DNA of 64,000 nt from an uncultured Pseudomonadota bacterium (GCA_903921325.1 CAIXPL010000004.1:62001-126000), one strand, 5' to 3'; positions 1-9,448 are shown, numbered from the stretch's first letter. The notes: generated from the sequence alone by a model not told the origin. Numbers and translations are program-made.

Positions 1-724
1 ACACTTCGATGTTGACGTGCGGCGCGGCACGCAGCGCGGCACTCAACCGGTTAAATAGCAACGGAAATTGTTTGAGTGGTGCCAGGCGCGAGACGATGCC
101 CAGAGTGAGGCCCGAGCGCCGTTCAAACCGCCGTTCAAAGCGGTTCCGGCCCTGCACCGCGCGCAGCAATCGGGTGCCTAACGGGGCAAACCGGCGCATC
201 ACTCGATCGCGGGGTTTGTGGCTGTCCCAGTCGCACAAGGGCCCCCGGACCACCTGCCCCGCCCCCTCTGAGTGTCGCGCGAGATCGATCGCGGCATACA
301 AGGGTTCGGGCCAGATGGCCTTGAAGCCATGCCGGGTGAGTGTATCGATCACATGCCGCGAGACCGGCACAACCTGATGAGCCAGTTCGTAGTACGCGGG
401 CCAGCGCGCTTCATAGAGGGCCTGATGTGCAAGCGCGATCAGCGTGGTGCGGCCCTGTAGTGCTGCGAGCACAGCGCGTGGCAGGGGCGCGTGGATCACC
501 AGGATTGCGCCCTGCGGAACCACCTGTAGTGCGTGCTCGGCACGCTCGATCGGCACCTGAACCGATTCGGGCAAGGCGAGTCGGTTCCAGAAGCTCGCGC
601 TACGCAAGGTGATCAGGTGGGTCGCCCAACCGCGCGCCAGCAGCGCCCGCGTGAACGTCCCGCTATAGACTTCTGCGCCGCCCAGTGCACTGGACAGATT
701 GATCTGATAAATGACTCGCGACAA
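1..724 (-). CDS. Glycosyltransferase (GT4-like), C-terminus truncated by window edge; TTG start
   Basis: Minus-strand translation from TTG at 724 is open to the window edge: LSRVIYQINLSSALGGAEVYSGTFTRALLARGWATHLITL..., with the GGAE motif typical of GT4 enzymes. Missing from the supplied ORF track because it lacks ATG and runs off the edge. Confidence 0.7.
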   Translation of the reverse strand, partial: MSRVIYQINLSSALGGAEVYSGTFTRALLARGWATHLITLRSASFWNRLALPESVQVPIERAEHALQVVPQGAILVIHAPLPRAVLAALQGRTTLIALAHQALYEARWPAYYELAHQVVPVSRHVIDTLTRHGFKAIWPEPLYAAIDLARHSEGAGQVVRGPLCDWDSHKPRDRVMRRFAPLGTRLLRAVQGRNRFERRFERRSGLTLGIVSRLAPLKQFPLLFNRLSAALRAAPHVNIEV

Positions 725-727
725 TGC

Positions 728-1819
728 CTATTCCGCCTTGATGCCGGCTGTATCGAGCACCCGCTTCCAGCGTAGCGCCTCCTCGCGCATCTGGGCGCTG
801 AACTCAGCCGGACTTTGGCCGCCGACATTCATGCCCAGTGCGGCGTAGCGCTTTTGCACCGGCGGTTCGGCCATCACCGCGTGCACCTCTGCGGCCAGGC
901 GTTCGACGATACGCGGGTCGATGCCGCGGGGGGCTGCCAATCCCCACCAGTTGCCGGTCAGCAGACCCGGGAAGCCCGCCTCGGCCGCATCGGGCCGGTC
1001 TGGCAGCGCGGCCAGTCGCGTCCTTGATGCCACCGCCAGTGCGCGCAGCTTGCCCGAGTGCAGGTTGCCTTCGACCGAACTGAGGGTGGTGAAGTACAAC
1101 TGCACCTCGTCTGAGAGCAAGGCGAGCACCGCGGCCGGTGACCCCTTGAACGGAACATGCACCAGTTGCACCCCGGCCAGCTGGGCAAACAACTCGGCCG
1201 CCAGGTGCGGCGGCGTTCCGGCGCCTGGGCTGCCGAAATTGAATTTGCCAGGGTGTGACCGGGCATCGGCTTGCAGCTGGGCCAGGGTGTCCCAGGGTGC
1301 GCGCGCATTCACGATAACCAGCGAAGGTGCATCGGATATCAGAGTGATGGGGACCAAGGCCGTCAATGGATCAAAATCCATGGCCTTGTAGACAAACTGA
1401 TTGACCACGAAGTTGTTGGTCGCACCCAGCAGCAAGGTATAGCCATCAGGCGCTGCGCGCACGACCTCCTGAGCGCCGATGTTGCCACTGGCCCCCGCCT
1501 TGTTATCGATCACGAAACGCTGGCCGAGGCGCTGCTCCAGGGCGGGCGCAATCGCCCGAAAGGAAATATCCCCGGTATTGCCGGCGCTATAGGGGATCAC
1601 CAGCCGGATCGGTTTGGCCGGCCACTCCTGCGCGAGCGCCGATAGGGTGGCAAGCAGTCCGGCAAGCAGCGCGCACGCCCTGAGGCTTGCATTGCGCGTG
1701 ACGCCCGCATCGTTCCTGATGCGGGCCATGCCCGTGAAGCGCCTGCCGCTTCTGATGCTCATGGTGCTCTTGTCATTCGCAACCCTCGTACTGCTGCTCC
1801 AGTCGGTCATGCTGGTCAT
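728..1819 (-). CDS. Bug-family tripartite tricarboxylate transporter substrate-binding protein
   Basis: WPAKPIRLVIPYSAGNTGDI...DNKAGASGNIGAQEV...GTPPHLAAELF signature of Bug/TctC proteins. Confidence 0.92.
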   Translation of the reverse strand: MTSMTDWSSSTRVANDKSTMSIRSGRRFTGMARIRNDAGVTRNASLRACALLAGLLATLSALAQEWPAKPIRLVIPYSAGNTGDISFRAIAPALEQRLGQRFVIDNKAGASGNIGAQEVVRAAPDGYTLLLGATNNFVVNQFVYKAMDFDPLTALVPITLISDAPSLVIVNARAPWDTLAQLQADARSHPGKFNFGSPGAGTPPHLAAELFAQLAGVQLVHVPFKGSPAAVLALLSDEVQLYFTTLSSVEGNLHSGKLRALAVASRTRLAALPDRPDAAEAGFPGLLTGNWWGLAAPRGIDPRIVERLAAEVHAVMAEPPVQKRYAALGMNVGGQSPAEFSAQMREEALRWKRVLDTAGIKAE

Positions 1820-2682
1820 GCCGCGCGGAACAGCATGGCGACACCGCAGGCTGCCTGATTGGGCACCAGCAATTGGTCATCGACCCGCACATGCTCGATC
1901 TGCCCGGCGCGCAGACGGATTGCCATCGCCGGCAGGTCTTCGCTGGCGAAGACCACGGCGGCGATGAGGGGCGGCGCCGAGGGCAAGGTGCCCAGGGACC
2001 GTGCGACCGCGCCGCCCGCATCCAATACGCGCAGGGCGCTGTTGCGCTCGAAGTCCAGGCGATAACCTTCACGCGCCGGTTGCGCAATGCGCCCGGTGCC
2101 GCGGGCATAGCGCGTGACCACTGCCAGTGGGTCTTCGGCAACGATCCAGGTTTCGACCAATCCAGTGACCCGGTTGGGGTGACCCATGTAGCGAGTCTGA
2201 TGAATGTACTGAGGGGTCAGATGACGGGCCACCTGAATGAGACCTTCGGGCGTAGCGGCACCGTCAAATTGCACACGCTCAAAACGTGCCGTTCGCAACC
2301 CGTCGGCCGTGTCGACATCGCGTTCCAGTGCGATCACCCCCGAGCTGCGAATGTCGTTCGCAGTGAATTCGGCATAGGCCGCTTGCGTATCCTCAGTCCC
2401 GAAGCAGATGATATGGGCGCCTTCATGGCGACCGAGGAACCGCGCCTGGCGCGGATCGGGACGAGCCGGATCGGCGTGCGTGAGGACTTCGAGGTAGTTG
2501 GTCGCAAAGATTGCGCAGCGATTTGCCGACCCGAGGGCAACGACCGGATCGCCCGGTTTGACCGCCCCCCGCTGCGCCGACAACGGCGTGAGCAAAAACC
2601 CGAGAGTCTCCAGCACGCGCACGGCGTTCGCCATGTCGTGCACTGCCATGCCAACATGGTTGATATCTTGAATCGCGTTCAT
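1816..2682 (-). CDS. VOC/glyoxalase-like domain protein
   Basis: INHVGMAVHDMANAVRVLETLGF N-terminus; 4-bp overlap with the Bug gene. Confidence 0.8.
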   Translation of the reverse strand: MNAIQDINHVGMAVHDMANAVRVLETLGFLLTPLSAQRGAVKPGDPVVALGSANRCAIFATNYLEVLTHADPARPDPRQARFLGRHEGAHIICFGTEDTQAAYAEFTANDIRSSGVIALERDVDTADGLRTARFERVQFDGAATPEGLIQVARHLTPQYIHQTRYMGHPNRVTGLVETWIVAEDPLAVVTRYARGTGRIAQPAREGYRLDFERNSALRVLDAGGAVARSLGTLPSAPPLIAAVVFASEDLPAMAIRLRAGQIEHVRVDDQLLVPNQAACGVAMLFRAA

Positions 2683-2826
2683 GAGCGGGTCGGGCGCCGA
2701 TTGAAGAACACTGGATCAGGAAATTCCTGCCGGCAATCATAGTCCAAGGATGCAACCGGATGTCATGATGCCAATCCCAGTGCTCGCGATTGTCCTCGGC
2801 ATTCTGCGCGTGCTAATGTTGTCCGC

Positions 2827-3252
2827 ATGACACTCGAACCGATCGCCCTTGATCACCTCGTCCTGCGGGTCCATGACCTGAAGGCGATGGCCGCGTTTTA
2901 CTGCGACGTGCTGGGCTGCAGCGTGGATCGCTGGCGCGAGGAATTGGGCCTGGTGCATCTGCGCGTAGGGCGCGATTCAATGATCGACCTGGCCGATGCC
3001 GAGATCCTCAAGAAGCGCCGTGGAGCCGAAGGTCCGGCGATCGAGGGCACGCAGCGGTTCTATCCCAATGTGGAGCACTTTGCGCTCACCCTCGCCCACT
3101 TCGATGCCGATGCCATTCGAGCTCATTTGCTCGCCCATGGCATCACCGCTGCGCCGACCCTCAAGCGCTATGGCGCACTGGGTGATCGGGTCAGCATGTA
3201 TTTCACCGACCCGGAAGGCAATATGGTGGAATTGCGTGCCGCCCAGCCGTGA
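2827..3252 (+). CDS. VOC family protein (glyoxalase/dioxygenase fold)
   Basis: LDHLVLRVHDLKAMAAFYCDVLGC...YFTDPEGNMVELR. Confidence 0.9.
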   Translation: MTLEPIALDHLVLRVHDLKAMAAFYCDVLGCSVDRWREELGLVHLRVGRDSMIDLADAEILKKRRGAEGPAIEGTQRFYPNVEHFALTLAHFDADAIRAHLLAHGITAAPTLKRYGALGDRVSMYFTDPEGNMVELRAAQP

Positions 3253-3404
3253 CGCCTGGTCCCCGTTTTGCTTGTTGATCAAGGGCCAATGGCGCACGCC
3301 AGTTGCCTGGCGTGAGGCGCGTCTGGTTCGCAGCAATTGTTGGTTGATTTCCACCTGTTCCTGATGATCCGTTCCCCACTGTCTACAACTGCAAAGGGCT
3401 CACC

Positions 3405-4331
3405 ATGACCACCCGTCGCCAGATGCTCTCTGCCAGCCTCGCTGCTGGTGCCGCACTCGCCCTGCCCGCTCGGTTTGCCCGTGCGGCAAGCAAGATTCAG
3501 ATCGGCTCCGTGCTTGCGGGAACAACCATCGCCGCCGAGTTGATGCCCAAATATCTCAAAGAGGCAGGCATTGACGCCGAGGTGCTTAGTTTCCCCAACA
3601 TCACCCAGCGCATGCAGGCACTGGCCTCAGGCGATGTGCAGATCGGCTATGGCAGCGTCAATGGCGCTATCTTGCTTGCCAGTCGAGGCCTTAAATTGAG
3701 CATCCTTGCCAACGCCTGCGAAGGGGGTGGTCTGATGGTGGGCAAGCCTGAAATCAAAGGCCTGCCCGATCTGAAAGGACGCAAGGTCGCGGTGCAGCCG
3801 GGCAGTCTCACGCAGGCCGCCCTTCAGTGGAAACTAAAGAGCCTGGGGCTCACTGACGCGGTCGAATTGCTGTTCCTCGACGTGAACAATATGCCGGTGG
3901 CGTTACAGAAGGGACAGGTCGACGCGATCCTGCCTTTTGAACCGTATGCCACCCTGGCCCGGATGAACGGCTTTGGTCACGACATCTGGTATCCCTACGA
4001 CACCCCGATGGGACGCACCAATGTCGTATTCGTGGCCTCAAGCGATTTTGTTGCGCGCGAGCCGGCACTGGCGCGCGAGGTCGTGCGTGCTCATGTGCGC
4101 GCCACCCAGGAACTGCAGAAGGACAATAGCGCTGCGGTCGATGCCATCGTGAAATCGCTCAATCTGCCGCGCGAGGTCGCCATCGAATCGCTCAAAAACA
4201 CCTTCTTCGTTCCCGACACGACCGAGAAGTTCGAGAAAAGCATCATCGCGGTCGGACAGACCATGCTCGAGACCGGCATGGTCACGCGCCTGCCCGACTG
4301 GTCCACCTTCATCGACCGACGCTTCGTCTAG
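3405..4331 (+). CDS. ABC transporter substrate-binding protein (NMT1/SsuA-like), Tat/Sec signal
   Basis: MTTRRQMLSASLAAGAALALPARFARA signal; followed by permease and ATPase genes. Confidence 0.88.
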   Translation: MTTRRQMLSASLAAGAALALPARFARAASKIQIGSVLAGTTIAAELMPKYLKEAGIDAEVLSFPNITQRMQALASGDVQIGYGSVNGAILLASRGLKLSILANACEGGGLMVGKPEIKGLPDLKGRKVAVQPGSLTQAALQWKLKSLGLTDAVELLFLDVNNMPVALQKGQVDAILPFEPYATLARMNGFGHDIWYPYDTPMGRTNVVFVASSDFVAREPALAREVVRAHVRATQELQKDNSAAVDAIVKSLNLPREVAIESLKNTFFVPDTTEKFEKSIIAVGQTMLETGMVTRLPDWSTFIDRRFV

Positions 4332-4337
4332 GCACCG

Positions 4338-5102
4338 ATGGGCCAGTCGCGTGCCACCTTGCTGGGTTTGGCGCCACTGGCGGTCTTGCTCGGGCTATGG
4401 CAACTCGCAACCAGCGGGGGCTGGTACACCAGCGTCTTGCTGCCCGCGCCGATCGAGGTGGCGCGTGTCTTCGCCACCCAATGGCCGGCGCTATTGCATC
4501 ACGTAGGCGCCAGTCTGACGCGGGTAAGCGTGGGCATTGCGATGGCCTGTGCGACTGCCATACCGCTCGGGCTTTTGATCGGACGATTCAAATGGCTCGA
4601 CGAGGTGACTGACTGGACCATACAAATTTTTCGGTCGCTGCCGGGTATCGCGCTCATACCGCTGGCGATTCTGTTCTTTGGCATTGGCGACAAGCCGGCC
4701 ATCATTCTCATCACGCTGGCAGCATTCTGGCCGTTGGTGGTGAGCACCATATTCGGGGTGAAAAGCGTCGAGCGCACCTTGCTCAAGGTGGCGCGCGTTG
4801 CGCGAGCCGGTGACTTGCTGGTGCTGCGCGATATTCTGCTGCCCAGCGCCCTGCCCTCGATTCTCACCGGCCTGCGGCTCGCGGCGGGTGCCGGCTGGCT
4901 CACTGTGGTGACCGCTGAAATGATGGCGGTGAAGTCCGGGCTGGGCTACTACATCATGTATGCACAGACGACCTTCCGCGCCGAGGAGATCATCGCCGGC
5001 ATTCTCACGATCGGCGCGATTGGACTGCTGTTTGATCAAGGTATCCGCATGCTGCGCCATCGTATCTGCCGCTGGCAGGAAGGCCTGGTGCTCGAATCGT
5101 GA
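4338..5102 (+). CDS. ABC transporter permease (SsuC/TauC-like)
   Basis: Multi-TM; RSLPGIALIPLAILFFGIGDKPAI and GAGWLTVVTAEMM motifs. Confidence 0.9.
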   Translation: MGQSRATLLGLAPLAVLLGLWQLATSGGWYTSVLLPAPIEVARVFATQWPALLHHVGASLTRVSVGIAMACATAIPLGLLIGRFKWLDEVTDWTIQIFRSLPGIALIPLAILFFGIGDKPAIILITLAAFWPLVVSTIFGVKSVERTLLKVARVARAGDLLVLRDILLPSALPSILTGLRLAAGAGWLTVVTAEMMAVKSGLGYYIMYAQTTFRAEEIIAGILTIGAIGLLFDQGIRMLRHRICRWQEGLVLES

Positions 5103-5199
5103 GGAAGGACGCGACCTATCACTGGCGCACACATACTGGTCCCCCCGGCATGCGTACCGGCCAAGCGTGCCAATGGGTCGATGCCTTGAGGTGGGCGGC

Positions 5200-5967
5200 A
5201 TGAGCCTGCTTGAATTGACATCGGTCTCCAAGACCTACCGGCGGCGCGGTGAAACCGTGCATGCGCTCGACGCGGTGTCTTTCAGCGCGCAATTCGGTGA
5301 ATTCATCTGCCTGCTTGGTGTGTCGGGCTGTGGCAAATCAACCTTGCTACAGATTCTCGCTGGACTAGAACACGCCGATGGCGGCGAGGTCCGAATGGAA
5401 GGCGAACCCATCACCGAGTGCCATCCCGAGGCCAGCGTGGTGTTTCAGGAGCACGGCCTGTTCCCCTGGATGACCGTCGAGCGTAATGTCGAATTCAATA
5501 TGAAGGCGCGCGGCGTCGGCAAGACTGAGCGAGGTCGGGTTGCGCACGACTTTATCGACCGCGTGGGGCTTGCCGGGTTTGAGCAGCGCTATCCGCATGA
5601 ACTCTCAGGCGGCATGCGGCAGCGGGTAGGCATTGCGCGGGCACTCACCACACGGCCGCGATTGCTGTTGATGGATGAGCCGTTTGGGGCGCTCGATGCG
5701 CAGACCCGCTCGGTCATGCAAAGCCAGTTGCTCGAACTCTGGCAGGCCTATCGCGCAACGGTTGTGTTCGTCACCCACAGCGTGGACGAGGCGGTGTTTC
5801 TGGCCGACCGGATTGTGATCATGTCACCGCGCCCTGGGCGGGTGCGATCGATTGTGCCAGTCGACCTGCCACGGCCGCGCGATCGTGCCGACCCGCGCTT
5901 TGGGCAATGCGTCGGTGAGGTGCTCGCGCTCATTCACGAGGATCTGCGGCAGTTGGTCGGGGCCTGA
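5200..5967 (+). CDS. ABC transporter ATP-binding protein (SsuB/TauB-like)
   Basis: GVSGCGKSTLLQILAGL Walker A, LSGGMRQRVGIARAL signature, LLLMDEPFGALD; start refined from ORF 4960..5967 to ATG 5200. Confidence 0.92.
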   Translation: MSLLELTSVSKTYRRRGETVHALDAVSFSAQFGEFICLLGVSGCGKSTLLQILAGLEHADGGEVRMEGEPITECHPEASVVFQEHGLFPWMTVERNVEFNMKARGVGKTERGRVAHDFIDRVGLAGFEQRYPHELSGGMRQRVGIARALTTRPRLLLMDEPFGALDAQTRSVMQSQLLELWQAYRATVVFVTHSVDEAVFLADRIVIMSPRPGRVRSIVPVDLPRPRDRADPRFGQCVGEVLALIHEDLRQLVGA

Positions 5968-6112
5968 GCCCAATCCGGCGAACGCACAGACGCGTGAAGG
6001 CGATGGTCGTATCGTTCGGTTGATTGGTTCTCTTTTGAAGGACCCGATGCGACTGAACTGGTGTTCGATTCCACGGTGCGCCGTCGCACCATCTGCGACA
6101 AAGCAAGGTGGA

Positions 6113-6703
6113 ATGCTGCCCAACCTGATCCTGCAGCGCCTTCATCAATGGCTGCTCGCGATCGTGATGGCATTTGCACTTTGCGCTGTAAGCGTCGCAC
6201 CAGTGCTTGCTGACGAATCTGCAACCGCGAGCACATGGTTCGATAGCATCATTGAACGCGTTAAAAGCACCTGGGTCGACGGGCAGCCGGAACTCTATCT
6301 GCCATTGCATACCTACCACGCGCGGTTTGCCTATTCCAAAGAGCAGATCGACGAATTCAACGAAACGCCGCTGGGCCTGGGCATCGGCAAGGGCACTTAC
6401 GACGCGAACGGCGACTGGCATGGTTTGTACGTGATGGAATTTCAGGCATCTCACTTCAAGCCGGAGTATGTGACAGGCTACGGTTACAAGACCTATTGGC
6501 CACTATTCGATCAACTGAAGTTCGGCTTGGGCTACACCGCCTTCGTGACGACAAGAGCCGATATTGGCCACTACACGCCGATTCCGGGCTTACTCCCGAT
6601 GGCTGCTCTCGAATACCAACGGTATGCTTTCAATGTCGTGTTCGTACCCGGTGGGCATGGTTTTGGCAACATCCTGCTGTTCTTTGGTACCGCGCACTTT
6701 TGA
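6113..6703 (+). CDS. pagP: PagP-like lipid A palmitoyltransferase (outer membrane)
   Basis: Signal peptide; LPLHTYHARFAYSKEQIDEFNETPLGLGIG...WHGLYVMEF...YGYKTYWP...IPGLLPMAALEYQR. Start refined from ORF 5852..6703. Confidence 0.82.
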   Translation: MLPNLILQRLHQWLLAIVMAFALCAVSVAPVLADESATASTWFDSIIERVKSTWVDGQPELYLPLHTYHARFAYSKEQIDEFNETPLGLGIGKGTYDANGDWHGLYVMEFQASHFKPEYVTGYGYKTYWPLFDQLKFGLGYTAFVTTRADIGHYTPIPGLLPMAALEYQRYAFNVVFVPGGHGFGNILLFFGTAHF

Positions 6704-6824
6704 CAGTGTCTGAGCGGTATTCGACGTTCAGAGGACGAATCGAATCGTCTTAGGTCACTGCAGGAACGGCTGGCTCCTGGTGTCGCCCGGTTCGCTCAGT
6801 GCCCGAGCCAGTTCACTTGATCGG

Positions 6825-7709
6825 TCACGCAACGCCCAGTATCCAGCCCTCGACACCGGCAACCGTGCGCTGCGAGTCAGTCAGATCCGGGTTGAGAAAC
6901 CTTGCTAGCTGGCCGTCAAGGTCGGCCTCGCGCATCCGCGCGGCAACCGAGTAGGCATCATGCTGATCGTCGGTGCGCCCCTCTTTCGCGTAGTCGTGTT
7001 TCCACAGGGTCGGATAGACCTCGGCCAGGGCCGACCGACCCGCAGGAATCTGCCAACCGTCAAAGGGCCAGAAGTGCACCCGCTCGCCCAATCGCCGGCG
7101 CAGATGCAGCAACCACGGTATGCCAGCATGTGTGGATTTGGCAACCGAGCCGGGCACATCGAAGTGGAATACTGACTTGGCCGACCGGGTCCGCTCCTCC
7201 GTGAACCGGCGCCAGCGGGCAGAGCCGGTGCGATCGGCGCCGTTGCCAACGATCCCGTCACGTACAAAGTCAACGCAGACATGGTCTTGGTCGGTCGGCC
7301 AATGGTGCTGAAAGTCTGCAAGGAAAGCCGGCCAATCGGGCGCCAGACAATGAGCCTCGAAATACCGCAGCGGAAACGAAAAGCCGTGGTCGATGCCGAC
7401 CAGAGTCGGTCTGTCCTCGGCCAGACGCGCGAGCAGCCATTCGGCAATACCGCGCCGCGTCCAACAGGTGCGCGGACTGGGCGGCGGGGGCACTTCTGCG
7501 GGACACGACGACAGGTCTGCCTGATAGACGCGTAAACCCTTGAGGCTGGCGCTTGGCGTCTTGGCTCCCGAATAATCGATGCCGATGTAGCGTTCGAAGG
7601 CAGGCTGACGAGGTATCTGGCCGCTAAAGCGGTCCGCGTGCCTTGTCTCCGCACGTCGCCGCGTCACCGCCACTTCCACGCGTGAGCCGAGCCCATTGAG
7701 CATCGCCAT
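6825..7709 (-). CDS. DUF429-like hypothetical protein (possible RNase H-like fold)
   Basis: YIGIDYSGAK N-terminal motif, GIDHGFSFP, DAYSVAARM; long intact ORF. Confidence 0.55.
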   Translation of the reverse strand: MAMLNGLGSRVEVAVTRRRAETRHADRFSGQIPRQPAFERYIGIDYSGAKTPSASLKGLRVYQADLSSCPAEVPPPPSPRTCWTRRGIAEWLLARLAEDRPTLVGIDHGFSFPLRYFEAHCLAPDWPAFLADFQHHWPTDQDHVCVDFVRDGIVGNGADRTGSARWRRFTEERTRSAKSVFHFDVPGSVAKSTHAGIPWLLHLRRRLGERVHFWPFDGWQIPAGRSALAEVYPTLWKHDYAKEGRTDDQHDAYSVAARMREADLDGQLARFLNPDLTDSQRTVAGVEGWILGVA

Positions 7710-7842
7710 GAGGCGCTCGAATCAAAGTCCCTATAGATGTTCCCGCTTCCACGGACGCTCTTTGTAGCCTTCGGAATCATGGCGCGATTGTCCCACTCCG
7801 AGACCAAACGTTGAATTTTCCGACCCAGCACCCCTTGCTACT

Positions 7843-7864
7843 CTTGCTACTTCTGCTACCGATC
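7843..7864. repeat. 22-bp direct repeat, copy 1 (CTTGCTACTTCTGCTACCGATC) flanking mazEF
   Basis: Perfect copy at 8680..8701. Confidence 0.95.
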
Positions 7865-7943
7865 GGCGTACGCGCCGGTGCGACGGTAGCGAACGAAGCG
7901 ACAGCAGTAGTTTTCTCCGGTGCCGAAATACAGTCTTTGAGGA

Positions 7944-8291
7944 TCACGGAATGATGAGCAACGCCTTGATCTTTGCACGCACGTGAGTCATGACGTCCGC
8001 AGGCACACTGCCTTTCTTCCTGGCACGACGAACCTTCCAGTCGAGCGACTTGACCTGATCAGCGAGAACAGCGCTGGCGACGCCATCTACCTCGATGGGC
8101 ACTTCAAAGGGATACCCCTTGATCTGGGTGGTCATGGGGCAGCAGACCATGAGCCCGCTCCTGCCGTTATAGCTCGCGGGGCTGATGACCAGGGCTGGAC
8201 GATGTCCGGCCTGCTCATGCCCGGACTGCGGGTCGAATTTGAGCCAGGCCACGTCACCGGCGTCGGGCACGTAGCCGCGCGTTGCCATCAA
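7944..8291 (-). CDS. mazF: MazF/PemK-family endoribonuclease toxin
   Basis: GDVAWLKFDPQSGHEQAGHRPALVISPASYNGRSGLMVCCPMTTQIKGYPFEV; paired with MazE. Confidence 0.93.
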   Translation of the reverse strand: MMATRGYVPDAGDVAWLKFDPQSGHEQAGHRPALVISPASYNGRSGLMVCCPMTTQIKGYPFEVPIEVDGVASAVLADQVKSLDWKVRRARKKGSVPADVMTHVRAKIKALLIIP

Positions 8292-8530
8292 AGGGCTTCT
8301 TTGCCGACCGGCATGCCGAAGCTGATCTCGGTGTGCAGGTTCCTGGCGGTGATGCCGCCAACCAGATTTTCAAGGTCGTATTCAATTTTGCTCGAAGGCT
8401 CGATGACGATGCGACCGTGCGTGACGGTCAGGTTAACCTTCTGCTCCAGGCTGAACGCAGCCTCCTTGATCGCGGACACCGGGAGCCGAACGGCAGGACT
8501 GTTGCCCCATTTGCGGATTACAGCTTCCAT
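8288..8530 (-). CDS. mazE: MazE-family antitoxin (AbrB-like)
   Basis: MEAVIRKWGNSPAVRLPVSAIKEAAFSLEQKVNLTV; 4-bp overlap with mazF. Confidence 0.93.
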   Translation of the reverse strand: MEAVIRKWGNSPAVRLPVSAIKEAAFSLEQKVNLTVTHGRIVIEPSSKIEYDLENLVGGITARNLHTEISFGMPVGKEAL

Positions 8531-8547
8531 GATCTCACTCCTGATTT

Positions 8548-8570
8548 ATGTATCTACATTGTAGATACAT
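8548..8570. promoter_or_regulatory. Perfect 23-bp palindrome ATGTATCTACA-T-TGTAGATACAT upstream of mazE, candidate MazE/MazEF operator
   Basis: 11-bp arms with 1-nt centre, 18 bp upstream of the mazE start codon. Confidence 0.8.
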
Positions 8571-8679
8571 CTGTAAGAAACTCAAGCGGCGCAGTGGCGC
8601 CGGGGCCGACACAGAGCGCTGGCCAGCAACTGTTATTGTCCGGCCGTGCTCACGTATTGCGCCTGGGACCCCTCGCCAC

Positions 8680-8701
8680 CTTGCTACTTCTGCTACCGAT
8701 C
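8680..8701. repeat. 22-bp direct repeat, copy 2 (CTTGCTACTTCTGCTACCGATC) flanking mazEF
   Basis: Identical to 7843..7864. Confidence 0.95.
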
Positions 8702-8899
8702 CACCTGGAGCACCAAGGGGATGGCCACAATCGTGGCCATAATTCCAAGATATATTAGTAGTCTGCCTAGCGATTCAGAGTTCATGAATTCGGATTGTCC
8801 CACCGGGCTATAGCAATACTAAATGCATGACATAATTCTGCCGTCAATCAAATGGGATAGCCATCTCGAACGACCGTAAATGGCCGATCGGCGCCTCGG

Positions 8900-8969
8900 C
8901 GGTAACGTTCAAGGTGACAGGCGCTGCACGGCTTCACCGCGTAGCGTCCCCTGCTCCGCCGGGTTGGGC
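8900..8969 (-). other. attC-like (integron recombination site-like) relic, tentative
   Basis: Minus strand begins GCCCAACCCGGCGG... (RYYYAAC) and ends ...CACCTTGAACGTTACCG; about 70 nt, internally complementary GC-rich segments; the distal GTTRRRY box is imperfect. Confidence 0.3.
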
Positions 8970-9052
8970 ATCTACGTCCTTTTGACGATGCGATTCGGTG
9001 GAGGGTAACCGTTGACGTCCGGAATTGGCCGGTGGCGGCAATTCTTTGCCCG

Positions 9053-9448
9053 TCAGACACTGACAAATCCCGGCAACTTGGCAGCCCTCGAATCGAAGGT
9101 TGCGGTGGCTGAGCATCCCAATCGTTTGTTCCTTGTTCCGATCAGACAATCTGCGAAACCAACCGATCTGTCCTTCCAGACAAACAGAGCCTCTTCTATC
9201 GCCGGCTCGTCCTCGAATTGAACATCGGTTGCATCCAGAAGCCCGGAAATCGTTCCGATGATTTCTGCTTTTTGGACGTCGTACCGGCTGCGCAATACCC
9301 ATTCGGTTTCCAAAAGAACCAGCTGGCTCACGAAAACACGCCTTCCCGCCGCCACTTCGCGCTTGATCAGGCGGCGCGCTTTCTCAAACTGCGATTCGTC
9401 ATCCCGAACCAAGAAGCGAACGAGAACGTTGGTATCAATGCCGAGCAT
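9053..9448 (-). CDS. vapC: PIN-domain toxin (VapC-like)
   Basis: MLGIDTNVLVRFLVRDDESQFEKARRLI; FADCLIGTRNKRLGC; paired with AbrB antitoxin. Confidence 0.92.
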   Translation of the reverse strand: MLGIDTNVLVRFLVRDDESQFEKARRLIKREVAAGRRVFVSQLVLLETEWVLRSRYDVQKAEIIGTISGLLDATDVQFEDEPAIEEALFVWKDRSVGFADCLIGTRNKRLGCSATATFDSRAAKLPGFVSV

